Source: JAFGKM01 sp964413825 (GTDB lineage: Bacteria; Ratteibacteria; UBA8468; B48-G9; JAFGKM01). Taken from it: a DNA stretch of 61,964 nt. Position 1 is the first letter of the stretch; every line of letters starts with the position of its first letter. The stretch covers positions 1-61,964 of the forward strand of contig CAYPTS010000002.1 in NCBI GenBank assembly GCA_964413825.1, written 5' to 3'. The notes beneath the pieces were generated by a model. That model made no database searches. It saw only the letters and a list, made by a program, of their open reading frames with translations, and was not told the origin of the DNA. Made by a program: the position numbers and the translations under genes. Below are positions 1 through 8,655 of this stretch, piece by piece.

Positions 1-779
1 CCGTCCGGCTTGTTGGGCAATGCCCGCAGGGCGTCAATGTCCGCTTCTGTCGTAATGCCCCCGGAAATTATGACTTCCCCGGGTTTTTCCGGGCAGAGAG
101 AAATTTTGTCCAGTATGTTCTTTACCGAGTTGATGTCTATGCCTTCGAGCGTCCCGTCTTTGTCAACGTTGGTAATGACGAATCTTTTGTATCCTTTTGC
201 AAGCAGTTTTTTTATAACGTAGTGCGGCGTCAGCGGCACCGCTACCTCCCAGCCGCTCAGCGCGGTTTCGTCCTTACGATAGTCCACCGCAACCAGTATT
301 TTTTCCTTAAGGGTGCTGTCCATCCTGTCGAGGAGTCCGGGTTCGGGTATTTCAATATCCTCCCTGAATTCTTTCCCGCCCTGCTGATAGAAAAGTTTTA
401 TGTCGTTTTTCGTGAAACCTTCTTCCATTGCGAGCGGTATCAGTATGGATGTGCCCATAATGAAGAAATCCACGCCCATGTCCGAGAATTTTTTAATCTG
501 TCCGTAATTTCTTATGCCGCCGCCGAGCTGTATCCTGCATTCTGCGGAGTAAATATCCCGTGTTTTTATAATCTGTTCAAGCGCGTTTTCTTCTTTTTCC
601 AGTTTCCCCGTGTGCGCTCCCCAGAGAAAAACTATGTGCAGTCTTTTGATGCCGGCTATAAGGTAGTCCCGGACAATATCGCCTGCTCCGGCTTCATATC
701 TTTCGACCTTGTTGAAATCTCCCTTGTACAGTCTGACAACCTCACTGCTTTTTAAATCTACGGCGGGGATAATTAGCAT
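1..779 (-). CDS. hisA: HisA-like isomerase, 3' end cut off by window edge
   Basis: Phosphoribosylformimino-AICAR ribotide isomerase of histidine synthesis, a cytoplasmic (beta/alpha)8 barrel. The frame is open from ATG 779 to the window edge (about 259 codons). The N-terminus reads MLIIPAVDLK with the catalytic Asp at residue 8. A phosphate-binding LGGGIRNYG lies near residue 85, a second catalytic-type Asp in VAVDYRKD near 166, then TNVDKDGTLEG and IISGGI. In ordinary HisA the second Asp falls near residue 127-130, so about 35 extra residues lie between strands 4 and 5, around 120-160. The start overlaps the topA 3' end by 38 bp, which suggests translational coupling and an operon topA-hisA rather than a his operon. 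HisF is the nearest alternative, but the N-terminus and the DKDGT segment fit HisA better. Confidence 0.8.
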   Translation of the reverse strand, partial: MLIIPAVDLKSSEVVRLYKGDFNKVERYEAGAGDIVRDYLIAGIKRLHIVFLWGAHTGKLEKEENALEQIIKTRDIYSAECRIQLGGGIRNYGQIKKFSDMGVDFFIMGTSILIPLAMEEGFTKNDIKLFYQQGGKEFREDIEIPEPGLLDRMDSTLKEKILVAVDYRKDETALSGWEVAVPLTPHYVIKKLLAKGYKRFVITNVDKDGTLEGIDINSVKNILDKISLCPEKPGEVIISGGITTEADIDALRALPNKPD

Positions 780-2742
780 TTTTCTTAACCCTCTCGGTAT
801 ATTTACATTCAGGGAAATTGGGGCAGGCAAGAAAGGTGCCGTATTTTCCCTTTTTGACTGTCAGGGGCACCTTGCAGTTCGGGCATGTCCGGTCACCCAC
901 GATTGTTTCGTCGACTATGGGTTCTTTGTAGGTGCATTCCGGAAAATTCGGACACCCGAGGAACATGCCGTACCGTCCCTTTTTGACTGTCAGGGGCACC
1001 TTGCAGTTCGGGCATTCTTTTTCTCCCGCAAAGACCTTGTCGAATATCATGCTCGATTTATCCTTGTTGTTCTCGGCCTTTGCCAGAAGCGGTTTATAGT
1101 TGTCGTAGAATTCTTTCAGTACGTTTGTCCATTTCCTGTCTCCCTCCGCTATCCTGTCGAGGTCGTCTTCCATTCCCGCAGTAAAATCAACTTTGATTAT
1201 GTCCTGGAAAAACTGCATCAGTATTTCATGGACTACCCTGCCTGTTTTTAGAGGTATCAGCGCGCGTTTTTCTATTTTTACGTACCCCCTGTTCAGGAGG
1301 ATGGATATGGTGGGCGCATAGGTGGACGGCCTGCCGATATTGTTTTTTTCAAGCGCCTTAATCAGGGTTGCCTCGGTGTATCTCGGCGGCGGATTGGTTT
1401 GGTGTTCTTCCTTTGCGTACCGCAGGACGTTGAGAGTCTCGCCTTTTTGAATGCCGGGCAAAAGTTCTTCGCCCCTGTCTATCTTTGTATTCCACACCTT
1501 CATAAAACCGTCGAATTTTACGGAGTTGCATTCAGCCGTAAAACCGTATTTCCCGTTTTGTGCGAGAATCTTTATGTTGTCAATCTCCGCTTCTTTCATC
1601 TGGCTTGCGGTAAAACGTTCCCATATGAGTTTGTAAAGTTTGTACTGTTCCTCGCTGAGATGACTTTTAATTTTCTCAGGCGTTCTTAAAACGGACGTTG
1701 GTCTGATTGCTTCGTGCGCTTCCTGTGCGGACGAGGATTTGCTTTTGTAAAAATGCGGTTTTTCAGGCAGATACGCATCTCCGAATGTTTCTCCGATGTA
1801 CCGTATGACCTCGCTTTTTGCGGGCTTTGCCACCGAGGGGGAATCGGTTCTCATGTATGTAATCAGTCCGATGTTTTTGCCTTCAATAGAGATTCCCTCG
1901 TATAACTGCTGGGCAATAACCATCGTTCTTGAAGATGAGAACCCGAGTTTTACGGATGATTCCTGCTGGAGAGTGCTTGTGATGAACGGAGGATACGGCC
2001 TGATACGTTTTACCGTACCGGTTTTCTCCGTTACAGCGAGTGTGCCCAATTCAAGTTCGGCAAGTATGCCGTCAACTTCTTTTGAGTCCTTCACCCCGTA
2101 TTTTTCTATTTTTTTACCGTTAATTTCCGAAAGGGACAGAAAAAAATTCCCCCCGTTTTTTTCGGATTCCGCTTGTACCGTCCAGTATGTCTGCGGGACA
2201 AATCCTTCAATTTCCTTTTCTCTCTCAACTATCAGCCGCAGTGCCACCGATTGCACCCTGCCAGCGGAAAGTCCTCTTCCGAGGAAAGGACTTAACGTAT
2301 ATCCGACTATCCTGTCCAGTATTCTTCTTGTCTGTTGTGCATAAACGAGGTTTAAGGAAATGGTCCTCGGAGAGTTGAAAGCCGCCCTCACTGCTTCAGG
2401 AACTATTTCATGGAAAGCGACGCGTTTTACCTCTGCGGGATTTTTGCCGATTGCGTATGCTATATGCCATGCGATAGCTTCACCTTCCCTGTCTTCGTCG
2501 GTCGCAAGGTAAACCTCCCCGTATTCACCGGCGGATTTTTTAAGGTTAGCCACGACCGTTTTTTTGCCGGGTATCAGTACGTATTTCGGTTCAAAATCTT
2601 TTTCTATCTTAACCCCCATCTCGTTTGCGGGCAGGTCTCTTATATGCCCCATGGTTGCCATGACTCTGTATTCACTGCCCAGTATTCCTTCTATGGTTTT
2701 TGCTTTTGTGGGGGATTCAACTATAATAAGTCCCTTTTTCAT
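742..2742 (-). CDS. topA: DNA topoisomerase I
   Basis: Type IA topoisomerase that relaxes negative supercoils; 666 residues. The TOPRIM domain starts at once (MKKGLIIVESPTKAKT, with ATDEDREGEAIAWH near 80-93). The catalytic Tyr is in GLITYMRTDSP near residue 296, and SAGRVQSVALRL precedes it. Two C-terminal C4 zinc ribbons (CPNCKVPL...CPNFPEC) lie at about 577-603 and 620-646; two or three is usual. I chose ATG 2742 because it starts the family's normal N-terminus. A frame extension to 2817 would only translate the R3 palindromic repeat. The ribbons share a 39-bp identical stretch (848-886 and 977-1015), evidence of recent internal duplication or gene conversion. The 3' end overlaps hisA. Confidence 0.97.
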   Translation of the reverse strand: MKKGLIIVESPTKAKTIEGILGSEYRVMATMGHIRDLPANEMGVKIEKDFEPKYVLIPGKKTVVANLKKSAGEYGEVYLATDEDREGEAIAWHIAYAIGKNPAEVKRVAFHEIVPEAVRAAFNSPRTISLNLVYAQQTRRILDRIVGYTLSPFLGRGLSAGRVQSVALRLIVEREKEIEGFVPQTYWTVQAESEKNGGNFFLSLSEINGKKIEKYGVKDSKEVDGILAELELGTLAVTEKTGTVKRIRPYPPFITSTLQQESSVKLGFSSSRTMVIAQQLYEGISIEGKNIGLITYMRTDSPSVAKPAKSEVIRYIGETFGDAYLPEKPHFYKSKSSSAQEAHEAIRPTSVLRTPEKIKSHLSEEQYKLYKLIWERFTASQMKEAEIDNIKILAQNGKYGFTAECNSVKFDGFMKVWNTKIDRGEELLPGIQKGETLNVLRYAKEEHQTNPPPRYTEATLIKALEKNNIGRPSTYAPTISILLNRGYVKIEKRALIPLKTGRVVHEILMQFFQDIIKVDFTAGMEDDLDRIAEGDRKWTNVLKEFYDNYKPLLAKAENNKDKSSMIFDKVFAGEKECPNCKVPLTVKKGRYGMFLGCPNFPECTYKEPIVDETIVGDRTCPNCKVPLTVKKGKYGTFLACPNFPECKYTERVKKNANYPRRRFKKQ

Positions 2743-2765
2743 CTGATTTATACCTCTCTTTTTTT

Positions 2766-2815
2766 GTGGGAAAGGTCTCCCGACCTTGACCTCGGCATCA
2801 GGAGATGCCTCCCAC
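2766..2815 (-). repeat. R3 palindromic repeat, copy 1 (topA leader)
   Basis: A 50-bp imperfect palindrome with GTGGG and CCCAC ends and an inner GGTCTCC/GGAGATGCC pair. It matches 12641-12690 at 44 of 50 positions by my alignment, with the same length. Here it lies 24-73 bp upstream of the topA ATG and would form a hairpin in the topA 5' leader. Confidence 0.85.
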
Positions 2816-2883
2816 AATAATGTGAAAAAAATTTAAATTACCCTTATTATAGTACTTTTTTCTCATAATAAAAATCAAGTGTG

Positions 2884-2892
2884 TGCTATAAT
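2884..2892 (+). promoter_or_regulatory. Extended -10 promoter of murG, possibly leaderless
   Basis: TGCTATAAT is a perfect extended -10 element. No good -35 hexamer lies 16-18 bp upstream. The last T is six bases before the murG ATG at 2899, so transcription would begin at or next to the start codon. No Shine-Dalgarno sequence is seen before that ATG. Confidence 0.6.
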
Positions 2893-2898
2893 GTACGG

Positions 2899-3984
2899 AT
2901 GCCGGAAGTAAAAACGAAGGTTGCGGTGGTAACGGGTCCCACGGGAGGGCATTTTTTTCCCGGCTTGGCTATGGGAGAGGGGCTGGCGGAGAAAGGAAAG
3001 ATTGAGGTGTATTTTTTCGTGCCGCGCAGGAGGTATCTGGCCGACTGGCTGGAAAAGAAGGGTTTTGGATATAATTTCATACCGGAGGTCAGACTCACCT
3101 TTAGAAACTTTTTATTTCCTGTGAAATTCCTGCATGCTTTTTTCCGCGCCTGCCTGTTTTTATCGGCCGGCAGGTTTGACTGCGTTGTTATTACCGGCAG
3201 TTATGCGACGGTCCCATTTCTGGCGGCGGCGAGGTTTTTCCGCGCGAGAATTTTCGTTCATGAGCAGAATTACCTTCCGGGCAGGGTGACAAAAATCTCC
3301 GCCCGGATTGCGGACCGCATAGCGCTTTCGTTTTCGTCTTATTCGGGCCTTCCGGAAAAAAAGTGCGTTGTTTCGGGTTTCCCCGTCATGAGTGATTTTA
3401 TGCGGCGTTTTCCGAGAGCCGGGGTGCTGGATGAGTTTGGTTTTTCTGCAGGCAACAAGACAGTTTTGGTTCTCGGCGGCAGCCAGGGAGCGCTTTTTAT
3501 CAATGAGTTGATAATCAGGAATCTGGAGTTTTTAAAGGGAAAAAATGTGCAGTTTCTGCACCTTGCCGGCAGGGGAAAAGATGTGCTTGCAGGTGAATAC
3601 GGCAAGCATGGAGTACCGGCGAGGGTTTACGATTTTTATTATGATATGGCGAAACTATATTCGGTTGCGGACCTCGTTATATGCAGGGCGGGAGCGGGAA
3701 CTCTTGCGGAAATAAGCGGATGGAATCTGCCGGCCATAGTTGTTCCGTATCCCTATGCGGGCGGGCACCAGAAGTACAATGCGCTGTATTTTGAGGAACG
3801 CGGGGGCTGTAAAATGCTTGAACAGAACATGGAAAGCATAAAGGCTTTTCCTGCAGTGTTTGAAAAAGCGATTAAAGAACTTGATGTGATGAAACAAAAT
3901 ATGAAAAAGGCGTCTATTGCGGATTCCCGCGGTGGTAACGTCGACCGGATATTGGAGCTGCTGGATGGAAAAAAACATTCTTGA
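2899..3984 (+). CDS. murG: MurG, UDP-GlcNAc:undecaprenyl-PP-MurNAc-pentapeptide transferase
   Basis: GT28 glycosyltransferase that makes lipid II on the inner face of the cytoplasmic membrane; 361 residues, the usual size. The N-terminal glycine loop reads TGPTGGHFFPGLAMGEGLA, the first loop of the MurG fold. HEQNYLPGRVTK follows in the N-domain. The C-domain has LGGSQGALFIN and the UDP-GlcNAc-binding GAGTLAEI...PYPYAGGHQ near 265-295. ATG 2899 is preferred. A GTG at 2881 is in frame but would place the -10 box inside the gene. It heads an operon with murC (20-bp overlap) and nnrE. Confidence 0.95.
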   Translation: MPEVKTKVAVVTGPTGGHFFPGLAMGEGLAEKGKIEVYFFVPRRRYLADWLEKKGFGYNFIPEVRLTFRNFLFPVKFLHAFFRACLFLSAGRFDCVVITGSYATVPFLAAARFFRARIFVHEQNYLPGRVTKISARIADRIALSFSSYSGLPEKKCVVSGFPVMSDFMRRFPRAGVLDEFGFSAGNKTVLVLGGSQGALFINELIIRNLEFLKGKNVQFLHLAGRGKDVLAGEYGKHGVPARVYDFYYDMAKLYSVADLVICRAGAGTLAEISGWNLPAIVVPYPYAGGHQKYNALYFEERGGCKMLEQNMESIKAFPAVFEKAIKELDVMKQNMKKASIADSRGGNVDRILELLDGKKHS

Positions 3985-5359
3985 CGGGACAAACAGGATT
4001 TACCTTATAGGTATTGGCGGGACGGGCATGAGCGGGCTTGCTAAACTTTTACTGGATATGGGAAAAAAAGTTGCAGGGTCGGATAACACTCCCTCGGCAA
4101 CGCTGAAAGAACTTGAAAATAAAGGCATCCGGGTTTTCTGTCCGCAGGCGGAAAAAAACGTAGCCGGCAGAAAAATAGGCCTTGCCGTGTATTCTCACGC
4201 GATTTTTCCGGATAATCCCGAATACAAAACGTTTCTTCAGGAAAGAATACCCATGATAACTTATCCTCGGGCCGTAGGATGCCTGATGGAAAAAAAAAGG
4301 GGGATAGCGGTTGCGGGAACCCATGGAAAAACAACTACGTCGTCGCTTATAGTCTCTGTATTGAAGAAGTCCGGCTGTTCGCCCTCTTTCCTTCTTGGCG
4401 GAGAAATTTCCGGTCTTGGGAATTCAGGCGTCGGCGCCGGCGAACTCCTCGTGGTGGAAGCATGCGAGTATAAAAGGTCCTTTCTTAACTACTTTCCTGA
4501 AATAGCTTTATTGACCAGTATAGAAAAAGACCACCTGGATTACTACAAGGACATTGCAGACATAAAGAGCTCCTTTGAGGATTTTATCGGAAACGTAAGG
4601 AATGAAGGACTGGTGATATATTGCGCCGACGACCGCAATGTTTTGTCGGTCGTTAAAAAACATCAAAGGAAAAACCGCGTGTCTTACGGCTTGAAGAGCG
4701 GCCAATGGACTGCAGGGAACATAAGGTTCGCAGGGAGATATTCTGAATTTGACTGCTTTTTTGAAGGGAGAAAAGAAGCGTCGGTGAGACTCGGAATTTC
4801 AGGGGTGCATAACGTGCAGAATTCGCTTGCCGCAATTGCTTGTGCGAGGCATCTCGGCGTACAGTGGGAGGGCATAAAGAAAGGGCTTGAAGAGTTCAAC
4901 GGAGTTCACAGAAGGTGTGAATTTCTCGGCAAAATCCGCGGCGTCACGATGATTGACGACTACGGACACCACCCAACGGAGATAAAGTGCACGCTCAAAT
5001 GTGTCAGGGAGATGTTTCCAAATTCACGGATGATTGTCGTCTTTCAGCCGCACCAATACAGCCGCACCCGTTTTCTCCTGAAAGAGTTTGCCGTGTCGTT
5101 TGCCGCCGCTGACAAGGTGGTTGTGCCCGATATTTATTTCGTGAGGGATTCAATTCTTGAAAAGAAACTCGTCAATGCGCAGATTCTCGTAGAAAAGATA
5201 AGAAAGAAAGGCGGTGAAGCTTTGTACCTGCCGACTTTTGAGGAAATTGTCGAATATCTGCACGAAATTGTAAAAGAGGGCGACGTCGTGCTTACGATAG
5301 GAGCGGGACCGGTTAACAAGGTGGCCGAAGGACTCCTTAAAAAATTGAGGGAAAAATGA
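3965..5359 (+). CDS. murC: MurC, UDP-N-acetylmuramate--L-alanine ligase
   Basis: Cytoplasmic Mur ligase that adds L-Ala to UDP-MurNAc using ATP; 464 residues, typical length. The N-terminal Rossmann motif is IYLIGIGGTGMSGLAKL. The P-loop is AGTHGKTTTSS near residue 112. EACEYKRSF and SIEKDHLDYY follow in the central ATPase domain, and the C-terminal domain contains HRRCEFLG and DDYGHHPTE. ATG 3965 gives a MEKNILDG start and a 20-bp overlap with murG. An upstream ATG at 3917 would add 16 residues foreign to the family. It overlaps nnrE by ATGA. Confidence 0.96.
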   Translation: MEKNILDGTNRIYLIGIGGTGMSGLAKLLLDMGKKVAGSDNTPSATLKELENKGIRVFCPQAEKNVAGRKIGLAVYSHAIFPDNPEYKTFLQERIPMITYPRAVGCLMEKKRGIAVAGTHGKTTTSSLIVSVLKKSGCSPSFLLGGEISGLGNSGVGAGELLVVEACEYKRSFLNYFPEIALLTSIEKDHLDYYKDIADIKSSFEDFIGNVRNEGLVIYCADDRNVLSVVKKHQRKNRVSYGLKSGQWTAGNIRFAGRYSEFDCFFEGRKEASVRLGISGVHNVQNSLAAIACARHLGVQWEGIKKGLEEFNGVHRRCEFLGKIRGVTMIDDYGHHPTEIKCTLKCVREMFPNSRMIVVFQPHQYSRTRFLLKEFAVSFAAADKVVVPDIYFVRDSILEKKLVNAQILVEKIRKKGGEALYLPTFEEIVEYLHEIVKEGDVVLTIGAGPVNKVAEGLLKKLREK

Positions 5360-6030
5360 GCGGCAGTGGTCTTACAAGGGATGAAATAGCGGCAATAGAA
5401 AAGGAAACCGAAGAGAAGTACGGGATAAGCCGCCTGATTCTCATGGAAAATGCGGGAAGGCTGACCGCCGAAACCGTCGCGGAAAGGTGCGGTGAGATAC
5501 AAGGGAAGAAGGTCTGCATTGTTTCAGGAAAAGGGAACAACGGAGGAGACGGCTTTGTTGCCGCCAGGTATCTTTTTAACATGGGTGCCGGTGTGAAGGT
5601 TTTTTATTGCGGCTTTCCGGGATCGTTTACCTCGATTTCCTTTACAAATTATGAAATCTTATGTAAAATGAACATTGAAAGTTTTTCTCTTGAAAATGCG
5701 AAATCTGCGGATTTTGAACTGAAAGATGCGGATGTAGTAGTTGATGCTCTTTTTGGAACAGGCGTAAGGGGCGAGGTTGCAGGCCGCCCGGCAGAGTTAA
5801 TAGCGGCGGTAAACGAAAGCAGGAAATTCATAGTATGCGCCGATATCCCTTCCGGTCTGGATGCGGATACCGGAAGAATTTGCGGGACTGCCGTGAGGGG
5901 ATGCGTAACGGTCAGTTTCGGTTTTGCCAAAAAGGGATTTTTTCTCAACGACGGTCCGGAATATTGCGGGGATATAGTGGTTAAGGATATAGGATTTCCT
6001 AAGTTTTTCAAGAGAATGGATAAAAGATGA
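5356..6030 (+). CDS. nnrE: NAD(P)HX epimerase (YjeF N-terminal domain)
   Basis: Metabolite-repair enzyme that interconverts R and S forms of hydrated NAD(P)H; cytoplasmic. The protein has 224 residues and is only the YjeF N-terminal epimerase domain. It shows LILMENAGR near 28-36, VSGKGNNGGDGFVAARYL near 56-73, DALFGTGVRGEVAG near 125-138 and ADIPSGLDADTG near 158-169. Many bacteria fuse this to the ADP-dependent dehydratase NnrD; no NnrD domain is present here or in the next gene. It overlaps murC by 4 bp and the HEAT gene by 4 bp, so it is probably cotranscribed with cell-wall genes. Confidence 0.9.
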   Translation: MSGSGLTRDEIAAIEKETEEKYGISRLILMENAGRLTAETVAERCGEIQGKKVCIVSGKGNNGGDGFVAARYLFNMGAGVKVFYCGFPGSFTSISFTNYEILCKMNIESFSLENAKSADFELKDADVVVDALFGTGVRGEVAGRPAELIAAVNESRKFIVCADIPSGLDADTGRICGTAVRGCVTVSFGFAKKGFFLNDGPEYCGDIVVKDIGFPKFFKRMDKR

Positions 6031-8654
6031 TGAAAAAAACATATGCGGAAAACGCGGGATTTCTAATAGCGGTTTTTACGTTATGCGCACTGCTGAATTG
6101 TGCGGAAATTGATACCGGCGGACTGCAATCCGGAACCTTTGGCAAAAAGGTTCAGATAATAGACAGAATAGTTAATACGAAAAATAAGGTATATCTGCCG
6201 GAACTCGGAGCGGTTCTTCAGCATGAAAAAAATGAAGAAATAAGAAGCAAAGCGGTTCTCGCTCTTCTGGAAATAGGCGATTCAACCTGTATCCCGTATT
6301 TTAAAACGGCGTTGGAGGACAGTTACTGGCAGGTGCGGCTTTATGGAGTGCAGGGGCTTGTAAAATACGGAGAAGGCAACATGATGCCGGTGTTCAAGTC
6401 CGCGATGAAGGACAGTTACTGGCAGGTGCGGTATTATGCCGCCGCGGGATTGAGCAAGTACGGCAACGAAGCCGTCGTGCCTGACCTTGCCGGTTATCTG
6501 CAGGATTCCAATGAGAAGGTAAGCGAACAGGTTTTGTGGGCGCTCTTGACGCTGATGGGGGACGATGAAGCAAGGGCGGCATTCAAGAGACTGCCCGAAG
6601 ACAGGATAAAGCCTGTTGTAGATAAGACCAGAAGTGCGAATCCTGAAATCAGGATAAGAAGCTTGTGGCTGCTTGAGTCTACCGGCGACAACAGGGCAAT
6701 TCCCCATTTCATCAGGATGCTTTCCGATGAAAACGATGAAATCAGAATAAGAGCGCTGTGGGCGCTCGAAAATTTTAAAAGCAGTGACGGGGGAAAAGAA
6801 ATAGAGTCTCTCATGCTGGATGAATCCGTCAGGGTAAAAATAGAAAGCATAAAGGTTCTGGCGCATCTTAAGATGGAAGAGGGTATTGCGGGGCTGGTAA
6901 AAGGGCTTTCCGACCGCAGCGATTCTGTAAGGATTTATTCGCTGTGGGCGCTTGAAAAGTTTAAGCATCCGGCTTCATACCCGGCGGTTGCCGAGTGCCT
7001 CGCAGATTCTTCCCCTGAAGTCAGAAAGTATGCGGCAAGGCTGATAGAGCAGTTAAACGACCCGCTTTTTCTGCCCGTACTGCAAAGGTTTTCAGCAGAT
7101 GAAACCTTTCCTCTCGATGCAAGGCTTGCCGCTTTGCGAATAATGGGTAAAACAGGGGATGCAAGCGTTCGGGAATTTATTCACGTAAATACAGGGGATT
7201 CCGACCCTCTGGTGAGATATGCCGCAATCAAATCCTTATACGACCTTGACAGGTTTGACCCCGTTTACCTGAAAACTCTTGCGTATCTTGAAAACAGCGA
7301 CGCATCGGCCAGGGTGAGGGGCGAGGCGTCAAACCTCCTGCGCGGGATAACGGGAGAAATGCGGTTAATGCTGAAGAATCCGGTACAAAGCGAGCGCAAA
7401 TTTGTTCTTGACAGGCTGGACTCTCTGTCCGGAACCAAGGGCTTTCCGTCTTTGCTGATAGAAATGGCTTCTTCCGGATATCCCGACGTGAGGGAGAAAA
7501 TGCTGGTTCTTGCAAGTGAAAATCCTGAAGGGATTTTTGCCCGCAGTGTGAGAAAAATGATGAAAGAGCCGGACATTGCGACAAGAAAACTTGCCGCACG
7601 CGCTCTGGGCGAGATGAAAGACAGGGAATCGGTGCCGCTGCTGCGGGAAGGGCTTAAACACAGGGACCCCGAACTTCAGATTATATGCGCATGGGCGCTT
7701 GCCAGAATCGGGGCGAAGGAAGGCGTTGCGTCCGTTGCTATTGCTTATCTTGAAGGAAGAAATCCCGAATACCACAAAACCGCCGCCGAAGCGCTCGGTT
7801 TTTTGCAGGATAAAAGGGCGTCCGGTATTCTTCTCAGGCGCATGGCGGATTCGGAACTTGACGTTAAAATTACGTGTGCGTGGGCGCTTGCGCGGATAGG
7901 CGATGCAAGGGGGATGGAGACGCTTGTGAGGTTTTCCGAAGAAGGCGTTGAGCCTGTCAGAACCTCCGCAAACGTTTATCTTGCGGATGCATCGATACCT
8001 TTGAGCCTGCGGCGAAACATTCCGGCGATAAGGGAAAAAATACATTTCGAAAGGCTGGGCATCCGCGAGGTCAGCCCCCGGGTTGTCAGCGCCGGGAAAA
8101 TTTCCGGAACGCTTGAAATAGACGGCGCCGACAGGGAGCGGTTCTGGCAGACCGCCTCAAAAGAAAATCTTTTTCTTGAAGTTCCCGAAGACAAGATTAA
8201 AGCCGAGGTGCAGACCATGGTCTCAATCGGTTACGATGAAAACAACCTGTATTTCTTCTTTATATGCGACGACCCGGATACTTCAAAAATCAACCTTAAC
8301 TCGAGAGATTTTATAACGCTTTCGCTGAATCCCCTTAATTCGGCGGGAGAATGGTACCAGTTTGTCATGCATCCGTTCGGTCACGTAAAGTATTCTTACA
8401 TATGGAAAATTCATACCGATGGCGAACCTGAAAGGTCGTGGACATCCGTATGGAAGGCGGAATCAAAAGTTGAAAATAGAAGATACGTTATTGAAATTGC
8501 AATACCGCTGGAAGACTTAAAGACGGAGAAAATTTCAGGGGGAGACGTATGGAGTGTCAACTTCCAGAGAGAATCCGAGCACGTCCCCCTGACCGCATGG
8601 AGCGGAAGAATCGATAATCCCGAACAGTTCGGCATTCTCCGTTTCAAGGAGTAA
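6027..8654 (+). CDS. Exported HEAT-repeat protein with C-terminal CBM9-like domain
   Basis: Function unknown; 875 residues. The N-terminus has a signal sequence (KK, then about 15 hydrophobic residues) ending ALLNC-AE. This could be a weak lipobox with Asn at -1, so lipid attachment is uncertain. From about residue 50 to 680 there are many HEAT/PBS-lyase-type helical repeats (for example DSYWQVRLYGVQGLVKYG, repeated almost exactly one repeat later, and several IRIRALWALE-like units). The last 180 residues fit a CBM9-like beta-sandwich (GTLEIDGADRERFWQ, SIGYDENNLYFFFICDD, PLTAWSG). Such domains bind sugars in xylanases but also occur in uncharacterised surface proteins. It overlaps nnrE by 4 bp and is followed by another exported repeat protein after one base. 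Confidence 0.8.
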   Translation: MMKKTYAENAGFLIAVFTLCALLNCAEIDTGGLQSGTFGKKVQIIDRIVNTKNKVYLPELGAVLQHEKNEEIRSKAVLALLEIGDSTCIPYFKTALEDSYWQVRLYGVQGLVKYGEGNMMPVFKSAMKDSYWQVRYYAAAGLSKYGNEAVVPDLAGYLQDSNEKVSEQVLWALLTLMGDDEARAAFKRLPEDRIKPVVDKTRSANPEIRIRSLWLLESTGDNRAIPHFIRMLSDENDEIRIRALWALENFKSSDGGKEIESLMLDESVRVKIESIKVLAHLKMEEGIAGLVKGLSDRSDSVRIYSLWALEKFKHPASYPAVAECLADSSPEVRKYAARLIEQLNDPLFLPVLQRFSADETFPLDARLAALRIMGKTGDASVREFIHVNTGDSDPLVRYAAIKSLYDLDRFDPVYLKTLAYLENSDASARVRGEASNLLRGITGEMRLMLKNPVQSERKFVLDRLDSLSGTKGFPSLLIEMASSGYPDVREKMLVLASENPEGIFARSVRKMMKEPDIATRKLAARALGEMKDRESVPLLREGLKHRDPELQIICAWALARIGAKEGVASVAIAYLEGRNPEYHKTAAEALGFLQDKRASGILLRRMADSELDVKITCAWALARIGDARGMETLVRFSEEGVEPVRTSANVYLADASIPLSLRRNIPAIREKIHFERLGIREVSPRVVSAGKISGTLEIDGADRERFWQTASKENLFLEVPEDKIKAEVQTMVSIGYDENNLYFFFICDDPDTSKINLNSRDFITLSLNPLNSAGEWYQFVMHPFGHVKYSYIWKIHTDGEPERSWTSVWKAESKVENRRYVIEIAIPLEDLKTEKISGGDVWSVNFQRESEHVPLTAWSGRIDNPEQFGILRFKE

Positions 8655-8655
8655 A

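Noticed and set aside
742..1251. Open frames antisense to topA and hisA
   Set aside because: They lie opposite strong homologues, show no family features and no ribosome-binding site, and follow from the codon bias of the real genes.
2743..2817. N-terminal extension of TopA
   Set aside because: The extra 25 residues are only the translated R3 palindrome; normal family N-terminus begins at 2742.
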